The position numbers and the translations under genes were made by a program. Positions 27,298 through 36,923 of a DNA stretch of 64,000 nucleotides are shown one piece after another. Origin of the DNA: Blastococcus sp. HT6-4 (GTDB taxonomy: Bacteria > Actinomycetota > Actinomycetes > Mycobacteriales > Geodermatophilaceae); assembly GCF_039679125.1 (NCBI RefSeq), contig NZ_CP155551.1, positions 186,001-250,000 on the forward strand, written 5' to 3'. Every line of letters begins with the position of its first letter. Position 1 is the stretch's first letter. The notes under the pieces are model-generated. The model was given only the letters and a program-made list of their open reading frames with translations, was not told where the DNA came from and made no database searches.

Positions 27298-29010
27298 ATG
27301 GCCCAGCACGGGGACGCTGCGGATCTGCAGCCCGGCGAGGTGATCACCCTCGGCCGCACGACCCTGGGGATCGAGCTCGGGTCGACCCGGATCAAGGCGG
27401 TGCTGATCGGTCCGGACCACGCTCCGCTCGCCGTCGGGAGCCACGACTGGGAGAACCAGTTCGTCGACCGGCTGTGGACGTACTCGCTGGACGCCGTCTG
27501 GACCGGGGTGCAGCAGAGCGTCGCGGCCCTGGCCGACGACGTCCGGCGACGCCACGGGGTCGAGCTGGCGGGAGTCGGCGCACTCGGGGTGTCGGCGATG
27601 ATGCACGGCTACCTGGCGTTCGACGCCGACGGTGCGCTGCTGACGCCGTTCCGCACCTGGCGCAACACGAACACGGGCCGGGCGGCCGAGCGGCTCAGCG
27701 CCGAGTTCGGCTGCAACATCCCGCACCGGTGGAGCGTCGCGCACCTCTACCAGGCGATCCTGGACGGCGAGGAGCACGTCGGCCGGATCGACCACCTGAC
27801 GACCCTGGCCGGCTACGTGCACTGGCAGCTCACCGGGGAGAAGGTCCTCGGCATCGGGGACGCGAGCGGCATGGTCCCTATCGACACCTCCACCGTCGAC
27901 AGGGCCACCGGCGGGTACGACGCCACGATGCTCGCCCGGTTCGACGAGCTGGCCGCCGAGGCCGGGGTCGAGCTGACCCTCGCCGGGCTGCTGCCCGCGA
28001 TCGCGGTCGCCGGCCGGCCGGCCGGCACGCTCACCGAGGCGGGCGCCGCGCTGCTGGACCCGACCGGGCGGCTGCGCCCCGGCATCCCGCTCTGCCCGCC
28101 CGAGGGGGACGCGGGCACCGGCATGGTCGCGACCAACTCGGTCGCCCCGCGCACCGGCAACGTCTCCGCCGGGACCTCCATCTTCGCCATGGTCGTGCTC
28201 GAGCGGCAGCTCGGCCGGGCGCACCGCGAACTGGACCTGGTCACCACGCCGGCCGGCGACCCGGTGGCGATGGTGCACTGCAACAACGGGGCGAGCGAGC
28301 TGGACGCCTGGGCCGGGCTGTTCGCCGAGTTCGCCCGGGCGCTGGGCGCCGAGGTCGACCCGTCGAGGGTCTTCGAGACCCTCTTCACCACCGCACTGGA
28401 CGGGGCGAGGGACGGCGGCGGGATGCTCGCCTACAACTACCTCTCCGGGGAGCCGATCACGGGCCTCGAGGAGGGCCGGCCGCTGTTCCTGCGGTCGCCG
28501 GACAGCCGGCTGAGCCTGAGCACCTTCATGCGGACGCACCTGTACTCGTCCCTGGCCACGCTCCGGATCGGCATGGACGTCCTGCAGAAGACCGAGGGCG
28601 TGCGGCTGGACCGGATGTTCGCGCACGGCGGCCTGTTCCGGACCGAGGGCGTCGCGCAACGCTTCCTGGCCGCCGCGATCGACACCCCGGTCTCCGTCGG
28701 CGACGTCGCTGCGGAGGGGGGTGCCTGGGGCATCGCCGTCCTGGCCGCCTTCGCCACTCGGCCCACGCCCGAGCAGAGCCTCGCGGAGTACCTGGACACC
28801 ACGGTCTTCGCGGGCACGAGCCTGCAGACCGTCGAGCCCGACCCCGCCGACGTCGAGGGCTTCGACGCCTTCATGCAGCGGTACGTCGCCGCGCTCCCGG
28901 TCGAGCGGGCCGCCGTGGAGCACGTGGGCGTCGGCCGCCGGCCGGGCGCCGAGCAGACCGCCGAGACGGAGACGACCTCCGCCGTCCAGACCGAGGAGCA
29001 ACCGGCATGA
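27298..29010 (+). CDS. FGGY-family carbohydrate kinase, probable L-ribulokinase
   Basis: This 570-residue kinase starts at ATG 27298 with AGGAGG four bases upstream. The FGGY fold shows the N-terminal phosphate loop [14 protein letters not shown], the mid motif [14 protein letters not shown], and [10 protein letters not shown]. It follows the repressor and precedes araD with a 4-base overlap (ATGA), so it should phosphorylate L-ribulose. The motif order and wording ([26 protein letters not shown]) differ from E. coli AraB and recall the alternative ribulokinase (AraK) described in Clostridium; I state this from memory. The gene order, not the motif, fixes the substrate. Confidence 0.85.
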   Translation: MAQHGDAADLQPGEVITLGRTTLGIELGSTRIKAVLIGPDHAPLAVGSHDWENQFVDRLWTYSLDAVWTGVQQSVAALADDVRRRHGVELAGVGALGVSAMMHGYLAFDADGALLTPFRTWRNTNTGRAAERLSAEFGCNIPHRWSVAHLYQAILDGEEHVGRIDHLTTLAGYVHWQLTGEKVLGIGDASGMVPIDTSTVDRATGGYDATMLARFDELAAEAGVELTLAGLLPAIAVAGRPAGTLTEAGAALLDPTGRLRPGIPLCPPEGDAGTGMVATNSVAPRTGNVSAGTSIFAMVVLERQLGRAHRELDLVTTPAGDPVAMVHCNNGASELDAWAGLFAEFARALGAEVDPSRVFETLFTTALDGARDGGGMLAYNYLSGEPITGLEEGRPLFLRSPDSRLSLSTFMRTHLYSSLATLRIGMDVLQKTEGVRLDRMFAHGGLFRTEGVAQRFLAAAIDTPVSVGDVAAEGGAWGIAVLAAFATRPTPEQSLAEYLDTTVFAGTSLQTVEPDPADVEGFDAFMQRYVAALPVERAAVEHVGVGRRPGAEQTAETETTSAVQTEEQPA

Positions 29011-29681
29011 CCACCGTGACCGAGCGCGGCACCCACCGCGAGCTGCGCGAGCACGTCGCCGCCCTGCACGCCGAGCTGACCCGCTACGGGCTGGTCACCT
29101 GGACGGCGGGCAACGTGTCGGGCCGCGTGCCCGGTGAGGACCTGTTCGTCATCAAGGGCAGCGGCGTCTCCTACGACGAGCTGACCTGGGAGGGCATCAC
29201 GGTCTGCGACCTCGACGGGAACGTCGTCGACGGGGTCAAGGCGCCGTCGTCGGACACCGCGGCGCACGCCTACGTCTACCGCCACCGGGCCGACGTCGGC
29301 GGGCAGGTGCACACGCACAGCCCGTACGCCGCCGCCTGGGCCGCGCGCGGCGAGGAGATCCCGTGCGTGCTCACCGCGATGGCCGACGAGTTCGGCGGGC
29401 CCATCCCGGTGGGGCCGTTCGCGCTCATCGGCGACGACTCCATCGGCCAGGGCGTCGTCGCGACGCTGAAGGACTCCCGCTCGCCGGCCGTGCTCATGCA
29501 GAACCACGGTGTCTTCACCGTCGGGCGCGACGCGAAGGCGGCGGTCAAGGCCGCCGTCATGACCGAGGACGTCGCCCGCACGGTGCACCTGTCCCGGCAG
29601 CTGGGCGAGCCGATCCCCATCGCGCAGGCGGACATCGACTCGCTCTACGCGCGCTACCAGAACGTGTACGGACAACGCTGA
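29007..29681 (+). CDS. araD: L-ribulose-5-phosphate 4-epimerase
   Basis: This 224-residue class II aldolase-fold enzyme converts L-ribulose 5-phosphate to D-xylulose 5-phosphate, the last step before the pentose phosphate pathway. It has the substrate loops TAGNVSGR and [16 protein letters not shown], zinc ligands in VHTHSPYA, and the third His in MQNHGVF. It starts at ATG 29007, overlapping the kinase stop, and ends 11 bp before araA. Length is normal for the family. Confidence 0.95.
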   Translation: MTTVTERGTHRELREHVAALHAELTRYGLVTWTAGNVSGRVPGEDLFVIKGSGVSYDELTWEGITVCDLDGNVVDGVKAPSSDTAAHAYVYRHRADVGGQVHTHSPYAAAWAARGEEIPCVLTAMADEFGGPIPVGPFALIGDDSIGQGVVATLKDSRSPAVLMQNHGVFTVGRDAKAAVKAAVMTEDVARTVHLSRQLGEPIPIAQADIDSLYARYQNVYGQR

Positions 29682-29692
29682 TGGAGGAATCT

Positions 29693-31201
29693 GTGACTGC
29701 CCCGTTCGACGACCGTGAGGTCTGGTTCCTGACCGGCAGCCAGGGGCTGTACGGCGAGGAGACGCTCCAGCAGGTCGCCGAGCAGTCCCAGCGCGTGGCC
29801 GCCGCCCTCGACGAGGCCGGCGAGGTGCCGGTCCGCGTGGTGTGGAAGCCGGTGCTGACCGACGCCGGCGCGATCCGCCGGGCGATGGGCGAGGCGAACG
29901 AGGACCCGGCCTGCATCGGGGTGGTCACCTGGATGCACACGTTCTCGCCGGCGAAGATGTGGATCGCCGGCATCGACGCGCTGCGCAAGCCGCTGCTGCA
30001 CCTGCACACCCAGGCCGACGCCGCCCTCCCGTGGGCGACGATCGACATGGACTTCATGAACCTCAACCAGGCCGCCCACGGCGACCGCGAGCACGGATTC
30101 GTCCTCACCCGGCTCCGCCAGCCGCGGACGACGGTCGCCGGGCACGTGGGCAACCCGGCGGTGCGGGCGCGGGTCGGCTCGTGGGTGCGCGCGGCCGCCG
30201 GTGCCGCGGCGGCCCGGGACCTCAAGCTGGCACGGTTCGGCGACAACATGCGGGACGTCGCCGTGACCGAGGGCGACAAGGTCGAGGCGCAGATCCGGTT
30301 CGGCATGTCGGTGAACACCTGGGGCGTGAACGACCTGGTGGCCGTGGTCGACCAGGTTTCCGACGCCGAGGTCGACGCGCTGGTGCAGGAGTACGGGGAC
30401 CTGTACGAGCTGGGTGCCGACGTCCGGCCCGGGGGCGCCCAGCACGACGCCGTCCGGTACCAGGCGCGGATCGAGGTGGCGCTGCGCCGTTTCCTCACCG
30501 AGGGCGGGTTCGGCGCCTTCACCACCAACTTCGAGGACCTCGGCGGCCTGCGGCAGCTGCCCGGGCTGGCCGTGCAGCGGCTCATGGCCGACGGCTACGG
30601 CTTCGGCGGCGAGGGCGACTGGAAGACCGCCGCGCTGCTGCGCGTGCTCAAGGTGGCGGCGGCCGGGCTGCCCGGCGGCACCTCCTTCATGGAGGACTAC
30701 ACCTACGACCTCGCCTCGGACACCCCCAAGATCCTCGGCGCCCACATGCTCGAGGTGTGCCCGACGATCGCCGGCGAGCGGCCGCGGCTGGAGGTGCACC
30801 CGCTCTCCATCGGCGGCCGGGAGGACCCCGCTCGGCTGGTGTTCGACGCCGCGCCCGCTGCGGGCGTCGTCGTCGGGTGGGCCGACCTGGGCGACCGGTT
30901 CCGCTGGGTGGCCAACGAGATCGACGTCGTCCCGCCGTCGGAGCCGCTGCCCAACCTGCCCGTGGCCCGGGCGGTGTGGGAGCCGCGACCGGACTTCGCC
31001 ACGTCCACGGAGGGCTGGCTGACCGCCGGCGGCCCGCACCACACGGTGCTGTCCACCCAGCTCGGGGCTGCGGAGCTCACCGACCTGGCCGAGATCTTCG
31101 CGACCGAGCTGGTGCTCATCGACGCCGACACCACGCGGCGGTCGCTGGCCAAGGAGCTGCGCTGGAGCGCGGCCTACCACCGGCTGGCCGGCGGGCTCTG
31201 A
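29693..31201 (+). CDS. araA: L-arabinose isomerase
   Basis: The 502-residue enzyme interconverts L-arabinose and L-ribulose with a divalent metal, the first catabolic step. It starts at GTG 29693 after GGAGGA. Family markers are [17 protein letters not shown] near the N-terminus, [22 protein letters not shown] and [10 protein letters not shown]. The metal ligands lie in [35 protein letters not shown] and GGPHHTVLS. Length equals that of E. coli AraA. It is the last gene of the catabolic unit and is followed by a strong terminator. Confidence 0.97.
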   Translation: MTAPFDDREVWFLTGSQGLYGEETLQQVAEQSQRVAAALDEAGEVPVRVVWKPVLTDAGAIRRAMGEANEDPACIGVVTWMHTFSPAKMWIAGIDALRKPLLHLHTQADAALPWATIDMDFMNLNQAAHGDREHGFVLTRLRQPRTTVAGHVGNPAVRARVGSWVRAAAGAAAARDLKLARFGDNMRDVAVTEGDKVEAQIRFGMSVNTWGVNDLVAVVDQVSDAEVDALVQEYGDLYELGADVRPGGAQHDAVRYQARIEVALRRFLTEGGFGAFTTNFEDLGGLRQLPGLAVQRLMADGYGFGGEGDWKTAALLRVLKVAAAGLPGGTSFMEDYTYDLASDTPKILGAHMLEVCPTIAGERPRLEVHPLSIGGREDPARLVFDAAPAAGVVVGWADLGDRFRWVANEIDVVPPSEPLPNLPVARAVWEPRPDFATSTEGWLTAGGPHHTVLSTQLGAAELTDLAEIFATELVLIDADTTRRSLAKELRWSAAYHRLAGGL

Positions 31202-31206
31202 CGGAA

Positions 31207-31250
31207 GGCCCCCTCCCGGCCCCCCTGCTGGGGCGGCCGGGAGGGGCCCC
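31207..31250. terminator. Terminator between araA and the convergent peptidase gene
   Basis: Arms GGCCCCCTCCCGGCC and GGCCGGGAGGGGCC lie 6 bp after araA and 3 bp after the end of the minus-strand peptidase gene. The hairpin can serve both convergent genes. Confidence 0.75.
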
Positions 31251-31252
31251 GC

Positions 31253-32686
31253 TCACAGCGAGCGGATCAGGTGCCGGAAGAAGCCGGCCCCGCGGTGCAG
31301 GGCCGCGACCGAGATCCGCTCGTCCGCGGCGTGCAGGGTGGCCAGTTCGTCCGTGCTCAGGTCGAAGGGCATGAACCGGTAGACGCTGTCGCTGATCTGG
31401 CTGAAGTGCCGGGCGTCGCTGGCCTGCACCATCACGTACGGCGCCACCGCCGCCTCGGGGTAGACCGACCGGACGGCCGCGCTGATGAGGGCGAACGCCT
31501 CGTTGTCGGCCCGGGACACCGGTGACGGGTCGTTGCCGGACACCACCCGCAGGTCGACGCTCGGGTCGTCGATGACCCGCCGCAGCCGGTCGACGGTCGA
31601 CTCCACGGTCTCGCCCAGGGCGATCCGGATGTTGGCGTGCGCCCGGGCGCGGGTGGCCAGCACGTTGCGGGCCCGGCTGCCCTCGAGCTGGGTGATGGCG
31701 ACGGTGGTCCGCACCAGCGCGTTCGCCTCCCGGCTCGCCTTCGACAGGACCTGCGCCAGCGCGGGCCGCAGGTACCCGGCGTGCGCGAAGAGCGCCCGGT
31801 AGTCGATCGGCGCGTGCCGGCCGAGGGCGTCGATCATGCCGAGGACGACGTCGTGCAGCCGGGCGGGGAACGGGTCGTCCTCGATCCGCAGGATGGCGCG
31901 GGCGAGCCGCGCGGGGGCGCCGCCCCGGACCGGTGCGGACGCGTGCCCGCCGGCATCGGTCGTCACCAGCTCGACGTCCAGCAGGCCCTTCTCCGCCAGC
32001 CCGATGACGGCGGTCTGCCCCGGGACGCCGGGGAAGACGCCGCTGACCACCGCGCCGCCCTCGTCGACGACGGCCCAGGGGCGGATGCCGCGGGCGGTGA
32101 ACGCCTCGACGGCCAGCCGCGCCCCGACGCCGGCGATCTCCTCGTCGTTGCCGAAGGAGAGGTAGACGTCGCGCCGGGGCGTGAACCCGTCCGCGACCAG
32201 CGCCTCCACGGCCTCGAGGATCGCGACCATCGAGCCCTTGTCGTCGATGGCGCCGCGGCCGTGCACGCAGCCGTCCTCGACCACGCCGGAGAACGGGTCC
32301 CGGCTCCACTCCTGCCCGGCCACGGGGACGACGTCGTAGTGCGCCATGAGCACCAGCGGGTCGGGCTCCTCGGTCCCGGGCCAGCGGTAGAGCAGGGCGC
32401 CGTCGCCCAGCTGCTCGCGCTCGAGCGCGTCGTGGGTGCGCGGGTAGAGCTCGGCCAGCCGCGCGCGGAACCGCTCGAACGCGGCCTCGTCGACGTCCGC
32501 GCGGTCCCGGGAGGAGACGGTCGGGATGCGGATCAGCTCGGCCAGCCGCCCGGCCGCGGCGTCGGCGTCGAGGCCGGTGAGGTCCACCGGGGGAACCGGG
32601 CGGTCGTCCGGCCGGAACCGGGCCACCCGTCGGGCCGTGGTGGTGGCGGCCGCGGCGGCGGCCGCCAGGGCGAGGGTGCGCCTCAT
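31253..32686 (-). CDS. M20-family metallopeptidase (carboxypeptidase/deacylase type)
   Basis: The 477-residue protein has an N-terminal hydrophobic Ala/Thr stretch that may be a signal or anchor. The M20 catalytic elements follow: LVLMAHYDVVPV (zinc His and catalytic Asp), GRGAIDDKGSMVAIL (bridging Asp), FGNDEEIAGVGA (catalytic Glu with zinc Glu) and a late His in ASDARHFSQISD. The long form resembles the PM20D1/aminoacylase group that cleaves or forms N-acyl amino acids. The start overlaps the MFS transporter stop (ATGA), so product and exporter or importer are expressed together. The substrate is unknown. Confidence 0.9.
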   Translation of the reverse strand: MRRTLALAAAAAAATTTARRVARFRPDDRPVPPVDLTGLDADAAAGRLAELIRIPTVSSRDRADVDEAAFERFRARLAELYPRTHDALEREQLGDGALLYRWPGTEEPDPLVLMAHYDVVPVAGQEWSRDPFSGVVEDGCVHGRGAIDDKGSMVAILEAVEALVADGFTPRRDVYLSFGNDEEIAGVGARLAVEAFTARGIRPWAVVDEGGAVVSGVFPGVPGQTAVIGLAEKGLLDVELVTTDAGGHASAPVRGGAPARLARAILRIEDDPFPARLHDVVLGMIDALGRHAPIDYRALFAHAGYLRPALAQVLSKASREANALVRTTVAITQLEGSRARNVLATRARAHANIRIALGETVESTVDRLRRVIDDPSVDLRVVSGNDPSPVSRADNEAFALISAAVRSVYPEAAVAPYVMVQASDARHFSQISDSVYRFMPFDLSTDELATLHAADERISVAALHRGAGFFRHLIRSL

Positions 32687-34167
32687 GCTCGGGACTCCTC
32701 AGCGGATGTGTGGACCGGCCGGTCGGAGAAGGCGAGCTTCGGGACGACGAGCAGGGCGAGCGCCGCGAGCAGCGCGGCCGTGCCGCAGACCACCCAGACC
32801 GTGATGTACCCCGACAGCGACCCCGCGGTGCCCGCCGACCCGTCGGGCAGCAGGGGGACGCCGGAGGCGAGCGCGATGGCGAAGGTCGCGGAGGCGAACG
32901 ATCCGCCGAGCACCTTGGTGGTGTTCGTCAGGCCGGTGGCCACCGCGGTCCGGCCCACCGGGGCGGCCGCGGCCGCGGCCGCGGGCAGGGCCGCGACCAG
33001 CGCGCCGGACCCGAGGCCGGCGATCGCGATGCAGGACAGCATCTGGCCCAGGGTGTCGTGGAAGGGGACGAGCAGGAGGTAGCCGATCCCGGTCAGCGTG
33101 GCCGCGCCGATCAGCGTGCGCCGGGGCGTGGTGAGCCGGCTGACGCGGGAGAACTGGCTCGCGCCGATCAGCATGGAGATGACGTACGCGCCGATGACGA
33201 CGGACACCTCGCTGGTGGACAGCCCCAGCCCGTAGCCGTACACCTCCGGGTCGGTGCGCGCGAAGGTCGACAGCGGGCCCTGGGCGCCCAGCACGCTGAT
33301 GCCGAACAGGCCGGCGGTCAGCTGCACCGGCCACATGGAGGAGCTGCGCAGCACCCGGAAGTCCACCAGCGGGTCCTGCCGGCGCAGCTCGTACCGCACG
33401 AAGGGGACGAGCAGCAGCAGCCCGGCCGCGGTGACCGCCCACGGCCAGAGCGCGTCCTGGTTGAGGCGGACGAAGCTCAGCCCACCGGTGATGACCAGCA
33501 GCACCAGGCTCAGCAGCGCGGCGCCGGTCGCGTCGATGCTGCCGCCGGTGCGGTCCTCGCTCTCCGGCACGAGGAAGGCCACGACGACGCAGACGCCGAC
33601 CACCAGCACCACCGGCGCGATCAGGACCAGCCAGAAGTGCTCGCCGAGGCTCTGCCCGATCTGGCCGCCGCCGAGGGCGCCGGCGATGGCGCCGGCCTGC
33701 AGGGCGGCGACGATCAGGCCGGTCGCCCGCCGCGTCTGGCTCGCCGCCCCCGGGGTGCGCCGGGACCGGTCCCAGATGAGCGCCACCTGCAGCGGCAGCC
33801 AGACGACGTACATGCCCTGCAGGGCCCAGGCGACGAGGAACAGGGGGAAGCTCTGGGCGAACGCCAGCGCGACGGTGGACAGCGCCACGACCACGGCGGA
33901 CCCGAGCAGCACGCGGCGGTGCCCGTGCAGGTCTCCGAGCTTGGCCAGCACCGGCACCGCGATGGCCGACAGCATCAGCTGGGCGGCCTCGAGCCAGTTG
34001 ACGTCGGCGTCGTTGATGTCGAGGTACCGCGCGATGTCGGTGAGCAGCGGGACGTAGTAGCCCTGCAGCACGCCGCTGGTGAACTCGACGAAGATCAGGT
34101 AGCCGACCAGGCCGCCGCCGATCCCCGCCAGCCGCCCGGTGCGCCGTGCCGTCTCCGTGCGTGCCAC
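32683..34167 (-). CDS. MFS transporter (DHA2-like)
   Basis: The 494-residue protein has about 14 hydrophobic segments. The MFS loop 2-3 motif appears as LAKLGDLHGHRRVLLG, and a motif C-like glycine-rich helix follows (LQAGAIAGALGGGQIGQSLG). This suggests a drug:proton antiporter type exporter. The GTG start at 34165-34167 has AAGGGA about ten bases upstream. It is the first gene of a two-gene unit with the M20 peptidase. The substrate cannot be predicted. Confidence 0.86.
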   Translation of the reverse strand: MARTETARRTGRLAGIGGGLVGYLIFVEFTSGVLQGYYVPLLTDIARYLDINDADVNWLEAAQLMLSAIAVPVLAKLGDLHGHRRVLLGSAVVVALSTVALAFAQSFPLFLVAWALQGMYVVWLPLQVALIWDRSRRTPGAASQTRRATGLIVAALQAGAIAGALGGGQIGQSLGEHFWLVLIAPVVLVVGVCVVVAFLVPESEDRTGGSIDATGAALLSLVLLVITGGLSFVRLNQDALWPWAVTAAGLLLLVPFVRYELRRQDPLVDFRVLRSSSMWPVQLTAGLFGISVLGAQGPLSTFARTDPEVYGYGLGLSTSEVSVVIGAYVISMLIGASQFSRVSRLTTPRRTLIGAATLTGIGYLLLVPFHDTLGQMLSCIAIAGLGSGALVAALPAAAAAAAPVGRTAVATGLTNTTKVLGGSFASATFAIALASGVPLLPDGSAGTAGSLSGYITVWVVCGTAALLAALALLVVPKLAFSDRPVHTSAEESRA

Positions 34168-34241
34168 CGCATGCGTCCCTTCGCCCTGGCGCCGGGCCCG
34201 GCGCGGGAAGTTGGCAGCGTAGTGGCCCTGATCACCCCGGA

Positions 34242-34276
34242 GGGACGTCCGGTACCGAAAGTCCCCCGGACGTCCC
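34242..34276. terminator. Inverted repeat downstream of arginine deiminase
   Basis: Perfect 11-bp arms GGGACGTCCGG/CCGGACGTCCC with a 13-base loop lie 32 bp after the arginine deiminase stop and 75 bp before the MFS start. Each arm holds the 8-base palindrome GGACGTCC, so the element could instead be a pair of operator boxes for the MFS unit. Confidence 0.55.
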
Positions 34277-34307
34277 CCGGTCGTGACCTGCAGCGGCACC
34301 GGGAGGG

Positions 34308-35528
34308 TCAGAGGGGGGCGCGGGAGACGGGGCAGGACATGCAGCGCGGGCCGCCGCGGCCGCTGCCCAGCTCCGACCCGGCGATCCGCACGACCTCGAT
34401 GCCGGCCGCCTCCAGCGCCGCGTTGGTGACGGTGTTCCGCTCGTAGGCCACCGTGAGCCGCGGTGCCAGCGCCAGGGTGTTGTTGCCGTCGTCCCACTGC
34501 TCGCGTTCGGCGGTGACCGGGTCCAGCCCGGTGTCGATCACCCGCAGCCGGTCGATCCCCATCGCGGCCGCGGCGGCGGTGAGGAACGGCTGCGGTCCGC
34601 TGACGGCGAGGTCGGCGGTGTCGGCGTCGTCCGCGATGCCGGACGGTGCCCGCACGGTCCAGGCGACCAGCGAGTCGGCGACCGCCGGGTACATGACCAT
34701 CGCGTCCACGTCGACCATCGTGGCGATGGTGTCCAGGTGCATCGTCGCCCGCTCCTGGGCGATCGGGACGACGAGCACGGTGTGCGCCAGCCCGCGGGCG
34801 AACAGCCGACGGGCCAGCCGCTCCGCGCCGCCCGGCGTCGTCCGCTCGCCCACGCCGACCGCTACCACCCCGGGCGCCAGCAGCAGGACGTCCCCGCCCT
34901 CGAGGTGCTCGAGCTCGGCCGCGTACAGCTGCTCGGCGCCGGCGAACCGCGGGTGGTGGGTGTAGATCGCCGCGGTGATCGTGCTCTCCCGGTGCCGGGC
35001 GGGCATCGCCAGCGACGTCACGGCCACCTCGCCGCCGATCCAGACCGAGGAGTCGCGGGTGAACAGGAGGTTGGGCAGCGGCGGGACGACGAAGTCGGAG
35101 CGGTCCATCAGCTGGTAGGCCAGCCCGTGGCCGCGCAGCTCCTCGTGCGCCAGCCCGGCGATGAGGGCCGAGGCGAGGTCGTCGGGCGAGAGCGAGGCCA
35201 GGTGCCGGGCCGCGTCGCGCTGCAGGGTGGCGCCGAGGCGAGGGTCGTCGACGGCGGCGTCGATGAGCTCGGCACGGGCGGTGTCGTTGGAGAGGATCTC
35301 GGCCAGCAGGCCGGCCAGGTGCAGCACCTCGACCCCGCGGTCGCTGAGCGCCTGCGCGAACGCGTCGTGCTCCTGCTGGGCCCGGTCCACCCACGGCACG
35401 CCGTCGAAGAGCAGCTGGTCGTTGTTGCGCGGGGTCAGCCGGCGCAGCTCGGCGCCGGGCCGGTGCAGCAGCACGGTGCGCAGGGGACCGACCTCGCTGG
35501 TGACGCCGGTCGCGGCGGACTCGATCAT
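34308..35528 (-). CDS. arcA: Arginine deiminase
   Basis: The 406-residue enzyme hydrolyses L-arginine to citrulline and ammonia. The guanidino-modifying fold is shown by [15 protein letters not shown] at the N-terminus, [36 protein letters not shown] with the catalytic His, and the nucleophilic Cys in CMSCPVSR near the C-terminus. ATG 35526-35528 is chosen because the homology begins right after it; an upstream ATG adds nine residues. No arcB, arcC or arginine/ornithine exchanger is present, so the energy-yielding pathway is not complete here. Confidence 0.94.
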   Translation of the reverse strand: MIESAATGVTSEVGPLRTVLLHRPGAELRRLTPRNNDQLLFDGVPWVDRAQQEHDAFAQALSDRGVEVLHLAGLLAEILSNDTARAELIDAAVDDPRLGATLQRDAARHLASLSPDDLASALIAGLAHEELRGHGLAYQLMDRSDFVVPPLPNLLFTRDSSVWIGGEVAVTSLAMPARHRESTITAAIYTHHPRFAGAEQLYAAELEHLEGGDVLLLAPGVVAVGVGERTTPGGAERLARRLFARGLAHTVLVVPIAQERATMHLDTIATMVDVDAMVMYPAVADSLVAWTVRAPSGIADDADTADLAVSGPQPFLTAAAAAMGIDRLRVIDTGLDPVTAEREQWDDGNNTLALAPRLTVAYERNTVTNAALEAAGIEVVRIAGSELGSGRGGPRCMSCPVSRAPL

Positions 35529-35636
35529 GGGAGCCAGGCTGGCACACCCGGCCACGGGGCTGCCCGCCGTGACCCCTCGTTAGGGTGCCGGGGGCGGGGT
35601 CGACGACGACTCCGCGACGTCGAGGCGGAGGTATTC

Positions 35637-36404
35637 GTGGACCTGTTCGACCTGACCGGCAAGGTGGCTGTGGTCACCGGGGGCACCCGCGGCATCGGGA
35701 TGATGATGGCCCGCGGCCTGCTGCAGGCGGGGGCGAAGGTCTACATCAGCTCCCGCAAGGCCGAGGCCGGGGAGACCGCCGCCGCCGAGCTGAGCGAGTT
35801 CGGCACGGTCGTCTCGATCCCCGCCGACCTCGCCACCGAGGCCGAGTGCGTGCGGCTGGCCGAGGAGGTGGGCCGCGCCGAGGAGCGGGTGCACATCCTC
35901 GTCAACAACGCCGGGGCCACCTGGGGGGAGCCGCTGGAGACCTTCCCCGAGTCGGCCTGGGACAAGCTGCTCGACCTCAACCTGAAGTCGCCGTTCTTCC
36001 TCACCCGCGCGTTCCTGCCGAAGCTCGAGGCCGCGGCCGCCGAGGGCGAGCCCGCGCGCATCGTCAACGTGGGCAGCATCGACGGCCTGCACGTCAACCC
36101 GATGCCGACCTACTCCTACGCCGCCAGCAAGGCCGGGCTGCACCAGCTCACCCGGGTGCTGGCCAAGGAGCTCGGCCCGAAGGGCATCACCGTCAACGCC
36201 GTCGCGCCGGGGCCCTTCGAGTCGAAGATGATGGCCGCCACGCTCGACGCCTTCGGGTCCGAGATCGCGGCGAAGTCGCCGCTGGGCCGCATCGGCCGCC
36301 CGGACGACATGGCCGGCGTCGTCGTCTACCTGTCCTCGCGCGCGGGCTCCTACGTGACCGGCGCGGTCATCCCGGTCGACGGCGGCATCGCCACCACCGC
36401 CTGA
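35637..36404 (+). CDS. Short-chain dehydrogenase/reductase
   Basis: The 255-residue Rossmann-fold enzyme has the cofactor loop VTGGTRGIGMMMA, NNAGATWGEP, the active-site Ser in NVGSIDGLH and YSYAASK with catalytic Tyr and Lys, ending with YVTGAVIPVDGG. GTG 35637 follows GGAGG. The basic Arg after the glycine loop and SSRKAE after strand 2 favour NADP(H). It resembles the RhlG/FabG-like group; the substrate is unknown. It is transcribed divergently from arginine deiminase. Confidence 0.92.
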   Translation: MDLFDLTGKVAVVTGGTRGIGMMMARGLLQAGAKVYISSRKAEAGETAAAELSEFGTVVSIPADLATEAECVRLAEEVGRAEERVHILVNNAGATWGEPLETFPESAWDKLLDLNLKSPFFLTRAFLPKLEAAAAEGEPARIVNVGSIDGLHVNPMPTYSYAASKAGLHQLTRVLAKELGPKGITVNAVAPGPFESKMMAATLDAFGSEIAAKSPLGRIGRPDDMAGVVVYLSSRAGSYVTGAVIPVDGGIATTA

Positions 36405-36417
36405 GCGAGGACCCGGG

Positions 36418-36457
36418 CGGTCGCCGTCCGCACGCTGCGACGTGCGGACGGCGACCG
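36418..36457. terminator. Terminator between convergent SDR and PPOX genes
   Basis: Perfect 16-bp arms CGGTCGCCGTCCGCAC and its complement with an 8-base loop lie 13 bp after the SDR stop and 29 bp after the minus-strand PPOX stop. Confidence 0.8.
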
Positions 36458-36486
36458 GCGGGGGTGCGGGTGGCAGCCGGGCCGGC

Positions 36487-36912
36487 TCACGCGTCGAGCC
36501 CCCAGGAGACCACCTTGTCGGGGTGGATGCGGATCATCGCCTCGCGGCCGCCGGCCCGATCGGCGTCCAGCGCCTCGGCCGGTCCCTGGACCATCAGGCC
36601 GCGCGGACGGAACGGCGGCAGGACGTCGTCGACGACGAAGGCGGCCTGCGGATTGGCCGCCGCGTTGCGGTACTTCCGGGTGGTGGCGAAACCGTGGCCG
36701 GAGATGTCGATCGTCCCCAGCTCGGCGTCGTAGCTCCACCCCACGGGGACGACGTGCGGCCGGCCCGTGGCATCGGCGGTGGCCAGCCGGCCCAGCCGGC
36801 GTTCGCCCAGCAGGTAGTCGAGCTCGGCGGGGGAGAGGGCCGCCGTCGGTCGCAGGCCGGTGCCCGGCGCTGCCGGCGGCGGGGGCGTACGTCGGGTGCC
36901 GGGCGAGTCCAT
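36487..36912 (-). CDS. PPOX-class (F420-dependent type) oxidoreductase
   Basis: The 141-residue split-barrel protein has LGRLATADATGRPHVVPVGW, GFATTRKYRN and GLMVQGPAEAL, the pattern of actinobacterial PPOX proteins that bind F420 or flavin. These enzymes reduce small conjugated substrates; the exact reaction is not known. About 35 N-terminal residues are Pro-rich and probably disordered. The start ATG 36910-36912 lies 11 bp after the stop of the flavoprotein gene, so the two are likely co-transcribed. Confidence 0.85.
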   Translation of the reverse strand: MDSPGTRRTPPPPAAPGTGLRPTAALSPAELDYLLGERRLGRLATADATGRPHVVPVGWSYDAELGTIDISGHGFATTRKYRNAAANPQAAFVVDDVLPPFRPRGLMVQGPAEALDADRAGGREAMIRIHPDKVVSWGLDA

Positions 36913-36923
36913 CGCGGGGCGTC

